From NCBI GenBank assembly GCA_029288095.1, contig JARFPW010000192.1, positions 1-14,797 of the forward strand: a DNA stretch of 14,797 nucleotides, in the 5' to 3' direction. The translations under genes and the position numbers were made by a program. Below the pieces are notes generated by a model. It saw only the letters and a program-made list of their open reading frames with translations, was not told the origin of the DNA and searched no databases. Source of the stretch: Gemmatimonadota bacterium (lineage in GTDB: Bacteria; Gemmatimonadota; Gemmatimonadetes; Palauibacterales; Palauibacteraceae). Positions 1 through 8,121 of this stretch are shown piece by piece. Numbering within the stretch: the stretch's first letter is position 1; each line of letters starts with the position of its first letter.

Positions 1-35
<35 letters not shown>

Positions 36-80
36 ACCTTATACCTGTCGTCGGCAGCGTCAGATGTGTATAAGAGACAG
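36..80 (+). other. Illumina P5 remnant, i5 index and Nextera read-1 adapter (contaminant)
   Basis: Positions 48-80 are the full 33-base Nextera read-1 adapter, and positions 62-80 are the 19-bp Tn5 mosaic end. Positions 38-47 (cttatacctg) sit exactly where a 10-base i5 index would be, and positions 36-37 (ac) match the last bases of the P5 oligo. This order, P5 then index then adapter then insert, is that of a tagmentation library, so the sequence is technical. The mosaic end here is not evidence for a resident Tn5. It supplies a false stop codon (complement of 60-62) to the minus-strand gene and a false plus-strand start that reads YKRQ after a GTG. Confidence 0.97.
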
Positions 81-1523
81 TCCCTCAGCCGGGTCAAACG
101 TGTCTGCCGCGACGGCAGCACCGAGGCCGCTGCCTCCCATCCCGAGTACGACGACATGCTCGATTCCCTCGTCGACCAGCTGGTCGGCGAGGTCTTCATA
201 AGCGCTCAGCTGATCCAACGAGTTGCGCGGGGCGTCGAGCCAACCCAGGCGAGCCTCGATCGCAGACTGTATGTCGCTGTCCGGTGACCAGAGCGAGGAG
301 TCCGCCGCGAACAGTCGCCGAACGAACCGGGACTCGGCGAGAGCGTTCAACAGCGACGGAGACATCGCGTCCCCAGCGGCGGCCGAGAGCGCGAACCGAT
401 CCGCGTCGCCCGCGAGTTCACTGCGCTTCGTCGCCAATCCGGCGAGCAGGGCGTCAAACGGAGCAATGAACTTCTCCGCTCCCTCGTCGACGAGTTGGCG
501 GGCGACCGCCACCATGTCGATGCCCGCAGCGTCCAACCGTTCGAACACGGCCGCAGCGTCATCCACCCCCGCCTCGATTGTGTCGGGGATCGCGCTGCCC
601 GAGAGGCTGAACGCTTCAATCGTGCTTTCCGGCATCGTGTTGACGGTATCGCGACCGATGAGGGGCTCCACGTAGCGCACGGCGTCGTAGAGCGGATTCT
701 TGGAACTCGTGCTCGCCCACAACAGCCGCTGGACGCGGGCACCCGACTCGGCCAATTCCGTCCAGGTCGGTCCCGAGAAGTGCTGCTGGAATGATTGGTA
801 CGCCAGTTTTGCGCTCGCGATTCCGGCGTGTCCGAGAAGCGCAGCCGGTCCCGAGGGCCCTGGCTCGGCGTCGATTCTGTGGCCGATCAGGCCGTCGACG
901 AGTACGTCGATGCGGCTGAGAAAGAAGCTGGCCACGCTGGCCACGGCGGGCGGCTGTCCCGCCTCTGCGCGGCGGGTGAGCGCCCGCACGTAGGCACGGG
1001 CCACCTCGTCGTAAGCCGGAACGTCGAACAGCAACGTGACGTTGACGTTGATGCCCTCGAACAGAAGCTCCTCGATGGCGGGAATCCCGGCCGGCGTGCC
1101 CGGGATCTTGATCATCAGGTTCGGCCTGCCAACTGCGCGCCACAGGCGGCGTCCTTCCTCGACCGAACGATCCGTGTCGTGGATCAATCGCGGCGACACC
1201 TCGAGGCTCACGTAACCGTCCAGCCCATCCGTCTCGTCGAACACCGGGCGTAATGCGTCACACGCTTCGGTGATATCGGAGACGACCAGTTGCTCGTAAA
1301 TGTCAGGGATGGAAGCACCGGCGGCCACGAGCCGAGCGATTTCATCATCGTACTGATCGCCCGCCGAAATCGCCTTATGAAAGATCGCCGGATTGGAGGT
1401 CACTCCGCGCAGACCTTGCTGTTCGACGCGGCGACTCAGCTCACCACTGCGGATCATCTCCCGCGACAGATTGTCCAGCCAGTAACTCTGGCCGAAGTCG
1501 GACAGCTCGAACAGGGCGTTCAT
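81..1523 (-). CDS. Bifunctional transaldolase/phosphoglucose isomerase, 3' end missing
   Basis: The genuine part is 481 residues, starting at ATG 1523-1521. Residues 1 to about 370 are a transaldolase of the mycobacterial type. Supporting motifs are the early GVTSNPAIF, the Schiff-base lysine K139 in LMIKIPGT, and LWASTSSKNP followed by VNTMP at 269-298. The enzyme moves a dihydroxyacetone unit between sedoheptulose 7-phosphate/glyceraldehyde 3-phosphate and fructose 6-phosphate/erythrose 4-phosphate in the cytosol. The reading frame continues past the usual transaldolase length into a phosphoglucose isomerase start, with VVVLGMGGSGLG at 457-468 being the SIS-fold sugar-phosphate loop. Known fusions of this kind are about 900-950 residues, so roughly half is lost at the contig end. 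The six residues LSLIHI and the stop that would follow residue 481 are encoded by adapter and are not real. It is the last visible gene of a tkt-rpiB-tal/pgi operon, 8 bases after rpiB, with only a weak ribosome site. Confidence 0.95.
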
Positions 1524-1531
1524 CGGATCGT

Positions 1532-1993
1532 CTACTCGCTGGTGCCGAGGTAGCGTTTCTCGACGGCGATGAGCTTGTCGAGTCTGCGTTGGTGCCTGGG
1601 CTCGCCGGAGAACCGGGCATCGAGAAACCGCTTCACGATCTCACGGGCGAGCTCGATGCCGATCACCCGCTCCCCGAGACACAGGACATTGACATCATCG
1701 TGTTCGACGCATTGGTGCGCCGAATAGGTGTCGTGGCAGACGCCCGCGCGCACTCCCGGGATCTTGTTGGCTACGACGCAGACACCTACCGCGCTGCCGC
1801 AGACGAGTATGCCGCGCTCTGCATCGCCCGCCGCGATTCGCTCTCCGACGGCAGCGGCGTAGTCCGGGTAGTCCACCGATTCCGGCCCCGAGGTGCCAAC
1901 GTCGATGACCGTGTGCCCGACAGCAGCGAGTTCGCCGGCCAGGAGGCTCTTGTAGGAATAGCCCGCGTGATCCGAACCGATCGCGATGTTCAT
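1532..1993 (-). CDS. rpiB: Ribose 5-phosphate isomerase B
   Basis: A 153-residue cytosolic RpiB/LacAB-family enzyme interconverting ribulose 5-phosphate and ribose 5-phosphate. The N-terminal IGSDHAG (5-11) is the family hallmark. The catalytic cysteine is C65 in VCGSAVGV, and the conserved ANK follows at 75-77. CHDTYSAHQCVEHDDVNVL (86-104) carries the second active-site region with H98. Length is normal for the family. One small oddity is Ala68 where the CGSG or CGTG loop usually has glycine, although the catalytic cysteine and histidines are intact. It lies between transketolase and the transaldolase/PGI fusion with 8-base gaps on both sides, indicating one transcript. Only a weak GAG-type ribosome site precedes the ATG, so translation may partly rely on coupling to the upstream gene. 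Confidence 0.95.
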   Translation of the reverse strand: MNIAIGSDHAGYSYKSLLAGELAAVGHTVIDVGTSGPESVDYPDYAAAVGERIAAGDAERGILVCGSAVGVCVVANKIPGVRAGVCHDTYSAHQCVEHDDVNVLCLGERVIGIELAREIVKRFLDARFSGEPRHQRRLDKLIAVEKRYLGTSE

Positions 1994-2001
1994 CGAGCCG
2001 C

Positions 2002-4056
2002 TCAGGTCGCCAGCAGCTGTTCGGCCGACCGGACGATCGCCTCAGCCGTAATGCCGAAGTGCTCGAACAGAGTGGCGCCGGGAGCGCTGGCTCCGAATCC
2101 AGCCATCCCGATGAACATGCCCCGGTCACCGATCCACTCGCGCCAGCCCATGTCGATGCCGGCCTCGATGGCGATGCGGCGGTTGACCGACGGGGGCAGG
2201 ACCGAATCACGGTACGACTGGCTCTGCTCCCGGAACAACTCCCAGCTGGGCAGGCTTACCACGCGGGCATGGACGCCGCTCTTCGTCAGCCGCTCCTGCG
2301 CTTCCAGAGCCAGGCACACTTCGGATCCGGTAGCGATCAAGATGACGTCGGGCTCCGCGTCGCCGGCGTCCGCCACGATGTAGCCGCCTCGGGCTACGCC
2401 GTCGCCGGATCGAGCGAGTACGGGAAGCTTCTGGCGGGTAAGGGCCAGAAGGGTCGGTCCGTCCGTGCGTTCGATGGCCGACACCCAGGCCTCGACCGTC
2501 TCGTTCGCGTCCGCCGGGCGGATTACCACGAGGCCGGGGATCGCTCTGAGAGCTGCCAGATGCTCCACGGGCTGATGCGTGGGTCCGTCTTCGCCGAGAC
2601 CGATCGAATCGTGCGTCATCACATAGATGACCGGTTGGCCCATGAGCGCAGCCAGCCGGACCGCTGGCCGGGCGTAGTCCGTGAACACCAGGAAGGTGGC
2701 TACATACGGACGCACGCCGCCGTGGAGCGCCATGCCGTTCGCGGCCGAGCACATCACGTGCTCGCGGACACCCCATCTCACGTTCCGGTTCTCCCAGGCC
2801 CCGCGAGCGAAGTCGCCGGTGAAGGGAAGCACAGTGTTGTTCGATGGAGCCAGGTCGGCACTGCCGCCCATGAGCCACGGTACGACCTCAGCCGCCGCCT
2901 GTAGCGCCCGACCCGAGGCTGCCCGGGTGGCCAGGCTACCGTCACCCGCGTCGAACGCGGGCATTCCGTCCGCCCAACCATCCGGCGGTGCGCCGCGAAC
3001 AGACGCCTCGAAAGCCGAGGCAAGCTCGGGATACGCCTGGCGATACGCGGTCATTCGTCCAAGCCACGCGCTCTCTGCAGCACGGCCCTTCGTCATCGCC
3101 TCGCCCATGTGCTTGCTCACGGCTTCCGGCACCAGAAAGGACGAGTCTTCCGGCCAGCCGTAGGCTCTCTTCGTCAGCGTGACCTCGTCCGGACCGAGCG
3201 GAGAGCCGTGTGCGGAAGCCGTATCCTGCTTGTTGGGCGATCCGAAGCCGATGTGGGAACGGACCACGATCAACGAGGGCCGGTCGCTGGTCGCTCGCGC
3301 TGTCTCCAGGGCGCTGGCGAGCGCGGGGAGGTCGTTGGCGTCTCCGACTTGCTGGATGTGCCAGCCATAGCTTTCGAATCGAGCCGGAACATCGTCGGAC
3401 CACGCGAGATCCGTCGATCCATCTATCGTGATCTGGTTGTCATCGTACACTGCGATGAGCTTGCCGAGACCGAGATGTCCGGCCAGGGAACCCGCTTCGT
3501 GCGATGCCCCTTCCATCAGGTCTCCGTCGCTGCACACCACGTAGACGAAATGGTCGACGACCGGATGTTCGGGTCTGTTGTAGACCGCCGCGAGATGCGC
3601 CTCCGCCATCGCCATGCCCACGGCGTTCATCAGCCCCTGGCCGAGGGGGCCCGTCGTCGTCTCCACGCCGGGGGTGTGTCCCACCTCCGGATGACCGGGC
3701 GTCATACTGCCGAGCTGCCGGAACTGCTTGAGCTCCTCCAGCGACAGCTCGTAACCGCTCAGATGCAGCATGGCATACAACAGCATCGAAGCATGGCCCG
3801 CGGACAGGACGAACCGGTCTCGGTCGAACCAGTCCGGATTGCCGGGGTTGTAGCGCATCTGGCGGCTCAGCAAGTAGGCCACCGGCGCCAATGCCATCGG
3901 GGCCCCGGGATGCCCGGAGTTCGCCGCCTGAACGGCGTCGATGGCCAAGGTCCGAATCGTGTGGATGGACAGTTGTTCGATCGGCATTTCGTCCAGCGAG
4001 CCTGCCGTCGTTTCGGTGTCCTTCTGGAGGGATTCCGTCATCGCGTCGGTCTGCAT
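2002..4056 (-). CDS. tkt: Transketolase
   Basis: A 684-residue thiamine-diphosphate enzyme that moves two-carbon units between ketose and aldose phosphates. RTLAIDAVQAANSGHPGAPM at 35-54 is the transketolase signature. The ThDP/metal motif runs from GDL (178-180) to N207. The catalytic glutamate is E432 in REH, and DGPTHQP (490-496) follows in the pyrimidine domain. The C-terminal transketolase domain begins near residue 550 (ILIATGSEV at 572-580). The ORF stays open upstream to 4428, but that part is the complement of the divergent malQ gene. ATG 4056 (MQTDAM) is chosen because a GGAG lies 4 bases upstream and the length fits the family. ATG 4041 (MTESL) is the alternative. It is first in the operon with rpiB and the transaldolase/PGI gene and is transcribed away from malQ. 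Confidence 0.96.
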   Translation of the reverse strand: MQTDAMTESLQKDTETTAGSLDEMPIEQLSIHTIRTLAIDAVQAANSGHPGAPMALAPVAYLLSRQMRYNPGNPDWFDRDRFVLSAGHASMLLYAMLHLSGYELSLEELKQFRQLGSMTPGHPEVGHTPGVETTTGPLGQGLMNAVGMAMAEAHLAAVYNRPEHPVVDHFVYVVCSDGDLMEGASHEAGSLAGHLGLGKLIAVYDDNQITIDGSTDLAWSDDVPARFESYGWHIQQVGDANDLPALASALETARATSDRPSLIVVRSHIGFGSPNKQDTASAHGSPLGPDEVTLTKRAYGWPEDSSFLVPEAVSKHMGEAMTKGRAAESAWLGRMTAYRQAYPELASAFEASVRGAPPDGWADGMPAFDAGDGSLATRAASGRALQAAAEVVPWLMGGSADLAPSNNTVLPFTGDFARGAWENRNVRWGVREHVMCSAANGMALHGGVRPYVATFLVFTDYARPAVRLAALMGQPVIYVMTHDSIGLGEDGPTHQPVEHLAALRAIPGLVVIRPADANETVEAWVSAIERTDGPTLLALTRQKLPVLARSGDGVARGGYIVADAGDAEPDVILIATGSEVCLALEAQERLTKSGVHARVVSLPSWELFREQSQSYRDSVLPPSVNRRIAIEAGIDMGWREWIGDRGMFIGMAGFGASAPGATLFEHFGITAEAIVRSAEQLLAT

Positions 4057-4189
4057 CGTGCTCCGCAACTGGCCGAGGATGGGGCCTTCGTTGCGAAGGC
4101 CGCCGGGACGGGGCAAGGATACCACCATCGATGGGTCGGCGCGACCCGGCTCTCCCACCCGATCGAAGGCCGGGATAGGTTCGATCACG
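4057..4189. promoter_or_regulatory. Divergent promoter region between the pentose phosphate and alpha-glucan operons
   Basis: These 133 bases separate the transketolase start from the malQ start and must hold the promoters of both operons if the start choices are right. I could not identify convincing -35/-10 pairs on either strand. A weak TATCCT -10-like hexamer on the minus strand near 4117-4122 lacks a matching -35. The region contains the inverted repeat listed separately, and one arm of it with its next base (cgaaggccg, 4094-4102) recurs at 4164-4172, just upstream of malQ. Confidence 0.6.
4083..4101. repeat. Perfect inverted repeat, candidate operator or hairpin
   Basis: The sequence ggccttcg-ttg-cgaaggcc has two perfect 8-base arms around a 3-base centre. 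It lies 27 bases from the transketolase start codon, inside the divergent spacer. No T-run follows on either strand, so it is not a typical rho-independent terminator. It could be a protein-binding site or a 5' UTR hairpin for the minus-strand operon. No regulator gene is visible in the window. Confidence 0.55.
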
Positions 4190-6235
4190 ATGAGCAGCGA
4201 TATCACACGAACCGCCGAGGTGGCGGCAGCGATGTACGGTGTCGAGATCAGCCGGCCGGGAGCCGACGGACAGCCTCGGGCCGCATCCGACGCAACTATC
4301 CGGCTGGCACTGCGTGAGCTCGGAGCTCCCGTCACGGAAGCTTCGGATCTGGGAGAGGTGGCCCGATTCCGCAGGGCCGAGATGTGGCGGCGCTCCTGCC
4401 CGCCGGTGCGCGTGGTGCAGCAGGGCAAGAGCGTGGTGCTGCCTCTGCGCCTGACTTCACGGGCGGCGGCCGGTCGCGTCTCCTGGATGCTGTTTCTCGA
4501 AGGTGGCCCGGCTTCCTCTGGAACGGACAGGTTGGATTCCCTCGCTTTGGCCGGTGGCCGGCTGGTTGACGGCGAACAGTTTGAGATCCGCCGGCTGGTC
4601 GTGCCGGTGGCGATTCCGGCCGGCTACCACCATCTCATCGTCCGGTTCGGATCGTCGGAGGTGCGCGTTCACGTCATCGGTGCGCCCGCTACCGCTTATC
4701 GAGGCGAGCGGCTGGAGGGCAGCTGGGGAGTGTTCCATCCCCTGTACGGCCTGCGTGACAGCGACGGTGAACACGTCGGAAACTTTCGGACTCTGGCGTC
4801 GGCCCTCAGGTGGACCGGCCGGCAGGGGGGCACGGTGTTCGGGACGACTCCGCTGTTGGCCGCCTTCGATGATCCACCTGTCGACCCGTCGCCGTACGCC
4901 CCGGTCAGCCGGCTGTTCTGGAACGATCTCTACGTCGGACTGGACGAAGAGCCGGCGCCGGGGAACGCGGACGATCTCGTTCGATACGAGGAGCTGTTTC
5001 GCGCCCGAAAGGCTGTGCTCACCGAGCGGGCGGACCGGTTCTTCGCTCACGGGGGAACCGCCGAGTTTGATTTCAAGCGATTTATGCAACAAATGCCGGA
5101 AGTGTCTACATATTCACGTTTTCGGGCGGCCGAACATCTGTATGGTAGAGATTGGCGCAGCTGGCCGCAGCCGGCCCGATCGGGTCGGATCCCCGAGGAC
5201 GGCATCGAGCCCGGCATCGTGCGGCGGCACATCTACGCCCAATGGCTCGCGGACCGCCAGCTGTCGAGCCTGGCGGCCGACGGGGACACCGGCCTGTTCC
5301 TGGACCTGCCACTGGGCACACGTGCCGACGGTTATGACGTGTGGAGTCGGCCGGAGCTGTTCGTGTTCGGTGCTTCGGCCGGGGCGCCACCCGACGACTA
5401 TCATCGGGGCGGACAGGACTGGGGGCTTCCACCCATGCATCCCGGTCGCATGCGCGACGAGGGGTATGCCTACTTCGCGGCGGCGCTCCGCCATTCCATG
5501 CAGTACGCGGCGTTGGTTCGAATCGATCATGTGATGCAGCTCCGGCGTCTCTACTGGGTGCCTGCCGGGTTCCCGGCCACCGAGGGTGTGTACGTGCGCT
5601 ATCCGGCGAAGGAGCTGGCAGCCGTGGTCGCACTTGAGTCGCGGCGTGCGGCCTGCGAGGTAGTGGGTGAGGACCTGGGAACCGTGCCGCCGGCGGTTCG
5701 TGAATTGATGGACCGGCGGGAGGTTCGGCGGACATGGGTGCTCGGGTTTTCCCTGCCGACGGATCAGGGGGGCGCCCTGGGCAGCGTGCCAGCCGGGGCC
5801 GTAGCCACGATCGGTACGCACGACACGGCTCCACTGCGCGGACTTCGGGCCGCCGTCGATATCGATGATCGTGAGGATCGCGGATTGCTTATGGCTGAAG
5901 AGGCGCGCCAGTTGCGCGTGGAAAGATCGCGCCGGTTCCGCGCATTGGCCGGAGTGGCCGGTGCTGCCGAGGCAGCGGAAACGTCCGGCCGCGACCGCCC
6001 CGGAGCGCCGGATCCCACGCTGCCCGGCGTGATCCGGATTCTGCGACGGGGCCCGGCCGGTCTTGTTCTGTTGCCGCTGGACGATCTCGCAGGGGAGACG
6101 CTTCCCCAGAACGTGCCCGGAACCACGACCGAACGCCCCAATTGGCGCCGCCGCCTGCCTGTCGGCCTCGAAGATCTCGGTGCTTCGGCTGAAGCGGCCG
6201 CCGTGCTGGCGGCCATGCAGGAGGACGTCCCTTGA
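4190..6235 (+). CDS. malQ: 4-alpha-glucanotransferase (GH77, amylomaltase)
   Basis: A 681-residue cytosolic enzyme that transfers alpha-1,4-glucan segments between maltodextrins. After an N-terminal region of about 170 residues rich in predicted beta strands, the GH77 barrel shows FWNDLY (243-248), DLPLGTRADGYDVW (372-385), nucleophile D446 in VRIDH, acid/base E494 in GEDLG, and the third carboxylate D545 in GTHDT. The C-terminal NVPGTTTERPNWRRRL (641-656) is a conserved GH77 ending. ATG 4190 is chosen because the family's usual N-terminal pattern begins before MYGV. ATG 4232 has a better ribosome site (GAGGTG at 4217-4222) and would give 667 residues. It heads the malQ-glgB-GH57 operon. Codons for residues 293-312 fall in an unusually AT-rich patch. 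Confidence 0.94.
   Translation: MSSDITRTAEVAAAMYGVEISRPGADGQPRAASDATIRLALRELGAPVTEASDLGEVARFRRAEMWRRSCPPVRVVQQGKSVVLPLRLTSRAAAGRVSWMLFLEGGPASSGTDRLDSLALAGGRLVDGEQFEIRRLVVPVAIPAGYHHLIVRFGSSEVRVHVIGAPATAYRGERLEGSWGVFHPLYGLRDSDGEHVGNFRTLASALRWTGRQGGTVFGTTPLLAAFDDPPVDPSPYAPVSRLFWNDLYVGLDEEPAPGNADDLVRYEELFRARKAVLTERADRFFAHGGTAEFDFKRFMQQMPEVSTYSRFRAAEHLYGRDWRSWPQPARSGRIPEDGIEPGIVRRHIYAQWLADRQLSSLAADGDTGLFLDLPLGTRADGYDVWSRPELFVFGASAGAPPDDYHRGGQDWGLPPMHPGRMRDEGYAYFAAALRHSMQYAALVRIDHVMQLRRLYWVPAGFPATEGVYVRYPAKELAAVVALESRRAACEVVGEDLGTVPPAVRELMDRREVRRTWVLGFSLPTDQGGALGSVPAGAVATIGTHDTAPLRGLRAAVDIDDREDRGLLMAEEARQLRVERSRRFRALAGVAGAAEAAETSGRDRPGAPDPTLPGVIRILRRGPAGLVLLPLDDLAGETLPQNVPGTTTERPNWRRRLPVGLEDLGASAEAAAVLAAMQEDVP
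6219..6224 (+). promoter_or_regulatory. Consensus Shine-Dalgarno site fixing the glgB TTG start
   Basis: AGGAGG lies inside the last codons of malQ, 7 bases before TTG 6232. Its position decides in favour of the TTG start, which overlaps the malQ stop as TTGA. Confidence 0.9.
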
Positions 6236-8121
6236 GCTGGCTCACGAGTGAGGATCTGCACCTGTTCAACGAGGGTCGCCACTTCAGAATGTGGGAACGA
6301 TTCGGGGCGCACCTCGCTGATCAAGACGGCGTCGCCGGGTGCCGCTTCGCCGTCTGGGCCCCGAACGCGCGCTCCGTGGACGTGGTGGGGAGCTTCAACG
6401 ACTGGACGGCGGGCTCCTGCGAGCTCTCGCAATCCGGATCCTCCGGAGTATGGGAGGGCTGGTGTCCCGGGGTGCTGGCCGGGCAGCTCTACAAGTATCG
6501 CGTGGTGCAGGAAGACGGTCGTGTCGTCGATAAGGCGGATCCGCTTGCGCGCTGCACTGAGCTTCCACCCCGAACGGCTTCGGTGATCTGCGCCGACTCT
6601 TTCACCTGGTCGGACGCAAACTGGATGGACGAACGCGACGGCCGAAACGGACTCGCCGCTCCAATCAGCACGTACGAGCTGCATCCGGGCTCCTGGGACC
6701 GGGCCGCCGACGGCAGCAGCCTGTCGTGGCTCGAGTTGGCGGACCGGCTTCCAGACTACCTCGAGGCGCACGGCTTCACCCATGTCGAGTTGATGCCGGT
6801 GATGGAACACCCGTTCTTCGGTTCCTGGGGGTACCAGGTTACCGGCTTCTTCGCACCAAGTGCACGCTATGGTCGGCCCGAAGACTTGAAAGCCCTGATC
6901 GATCGCCTGCATGCGCGAGGGATCGGCGTGATACTCGATTGGGTGCCGTCGCACTTCCCGGCGGACGAATTCGCCCTGGCCCGGTTCGACGGAACGCACC
7001 TGTACGAACACCAGGACCCACGCCTCGGCCTGCATCCGGATTGGGACAGCCTGATCTTCAACTACGGCAGGCACGAGGTTCGCAGCTTCCTCGTCAGCAG
7101 CGCCCTCTACTGGTTGACCGAGTTCCACGCGGACGGCCTGCGGGTCGATGCGGTCGCTTCGATGCTCTACCTGGACTATTCGCGTGCTGAAGGTGAGTGG
7201 GTGCCGAACCCGATGGGTGGTCGCGAGAATCTCGACGCGGTGGAGTTTCTGCAGCAGTTGAATCAGGAAGCTTATCGAGCGTTTCCCGGCATCCTGATGA
7301 TCGCCGAGGAGTCGACCGCCTGGCCAGGCGTCACCCGGCCAGTTTCGGACGGCGGCCTGGGGTTCGGTCTCAAGTGGGACATGGGGTGGATGCACGACAT
7401 GCTGGAGTACATGGCGCGCGATCCCATCCACCGCCGGTTTCACCACAGCGATCTGACGTTCCGCCAGCTGTACGCGTTTACGGAGAACTTCGTACTGGCG
7501 CTGTCGCATGATGAGGTGGTGCATGGGAAGGGCTCGCTATTGGGCCGGATGGCAGGGGATGATCTGGAGCGGTTCGCCAACCTCCGCCTGCTGCTTGCCA
7601 GCATGATCGCACAGCCGGGCAAGAAGCTGCTGTTCATGGGCGGTGAGTTCGGACAGCCGGCCGAGTGGGACCACGAAGGCGCACTCGACTGGATGGCGGC
7701 GAAGGCGGATGTCCATCGAGGTGTGGCTCGGTGGCTCGCCGATCTGAACCGGCTGTACATGGGTGAACCGGCCATGCACGAGCTGGACTGCGACGCCGGA
7801 GGGTTCGAGTGGATTGCACCCGACGACCATCTGCAAAACGTGATCAGCTTCATGCGCCGATCGCGAAACGGGCAGCGAGCGGTGTTGTGCGTGCTGAACT
7901 TCGCTCCGGTGCTGCGGACAGACTATCGGGTAGGTGTGCCACTCGCAGGCGCATGGCGTGAGCTGCTGAACAGCGATGCGGGGCCTTACGGTGGGTCCGG
8001 CGAGGGCAACCTGGGTCGGGTACAGTCCACCGACGTCCCGTTTCACGGGTCCCCACAGTCTATCTGCCTGACGCTCCCGCCACTGGCAGCTCTGTTCCTG
8101 GCCCCTGAGGCACAAACTTGA
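6232..8121 (+). CDS. glgB: 1,4-alpha-glucan branching enzyme (GH13)
   Basis: A 629-residue glycogen branching enzyme that cuts an alpha-1,4 chain and rejoins it through an alpha-1,6 bond. A CBM48-like N-terminal module (CRFAVWAPNARSVDVVGSFNDW, about 37-58) is followed by STYELHPGSW (146-155) and a GH13 barrel. The nucleophile is D306 in DGLRVDAV, the acid/base E359 in IAEEST, and the transition-state stabiliser D427 in LSHDEVVHGK. ELMPVMEHPFFGSWGYQVTG (186-205) is typical of GlgB. It is about 100 residues shorter than the E. coli enzyme because the first N-terminal module is absent, as in shorter GlgB types. It starts with TTG, which shares bases with the malQ stop (TTGA), and is preceded by AGGAGG at 7-base spacing, implying translational coupling. 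Confidence 0.97.
   Translation: MSWLTSEDLHLFNEGRHFRMWERFGAHLADQDGVAGCRFAVWAPNARSVDVVGSFNDWTAGSCELSQSGSSGVWEGWCPGVLAGQLYKYRVVQEDGRVVDKADPLARCTELPPRTASVICADSFTWSDANWMDERDGRNGLAAPISTYELHPGSWDRAADGSSLSWLELADRLPDYLEAHGFTHVELMPVMEHPFFGSWGYQVTGFFAPSARYGRPEDLKALIDRLHARGIGVILDWVPSHFPADEFALARFDGTHLYEHQDPRLGLHPDWDSLIFNYGRHEVRSFLVSSALYWLTEFHADGLRVDAVASMLYLDYSRAEGEWVPNPMGGRENLDAVEFLQQLNQEAYRAFPGILMIAEESTAWPGVTRPVSDGGLGFGLKWDMGWMHDMLEYMARDPIHRRFHHSDLTFRQLYAFTENFVLALSHDEVVHGKGSLLGRMAGDDLERFANLRLLLASMIAQPGKKLLFMGGEFGQPAEWDHEGALDWMAAKADVHRGVARWLADLNRLYMGEPAMHELDCDAGGFEWIAPDDHLQNVISFMRRSRNGQRAVLCVLNFAPVLRTDYRVGVPLAGAWRELLNSDAGPYGGSGEGNLGRVQSTDVPFHGSPQSICLTLPPLAALFLAPEAQT
8107..8110 (+). promoter_or_regulatory. 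Shine-Dalgarno site for the GH57 gene
   Basis: GAGG lies 7 bases upstream of TTG 8118, the same spacing as at the preceding malQ/glgB junction. It supports the rare TTG start at the TTGA overlap with the glgB stop. Confidence 0.75.

Noticed and set aside
62..80. Tn5/IS50 mosaic end as a sign of a resident transposon
   Set aside because: It is embedded in a complete sequencing adapter with an index and a P5 remnant, so it is from library preparation.
66..287. Plus-strand ORF beginning MYKRQ
   Set aside because: Its first codons are the Nextera mosaic end and the rest is antisense to the transaldolase/PGI gene.
3109..4317. 402-codon plus-strand frame running opposite transketolase into malQ
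   Set aside because: It is antisense to conserved transketolase sequence and in a different frame from malQ.
5764..7524. 586-codon open frame on the minus strand across malQ and glgB
   Set aside because: It lies opposite two well-supported enzymes with intact catalytic motifs. Long antisense frames are expected from GC-rich codon bias, and its protein shows no recognisable domain.
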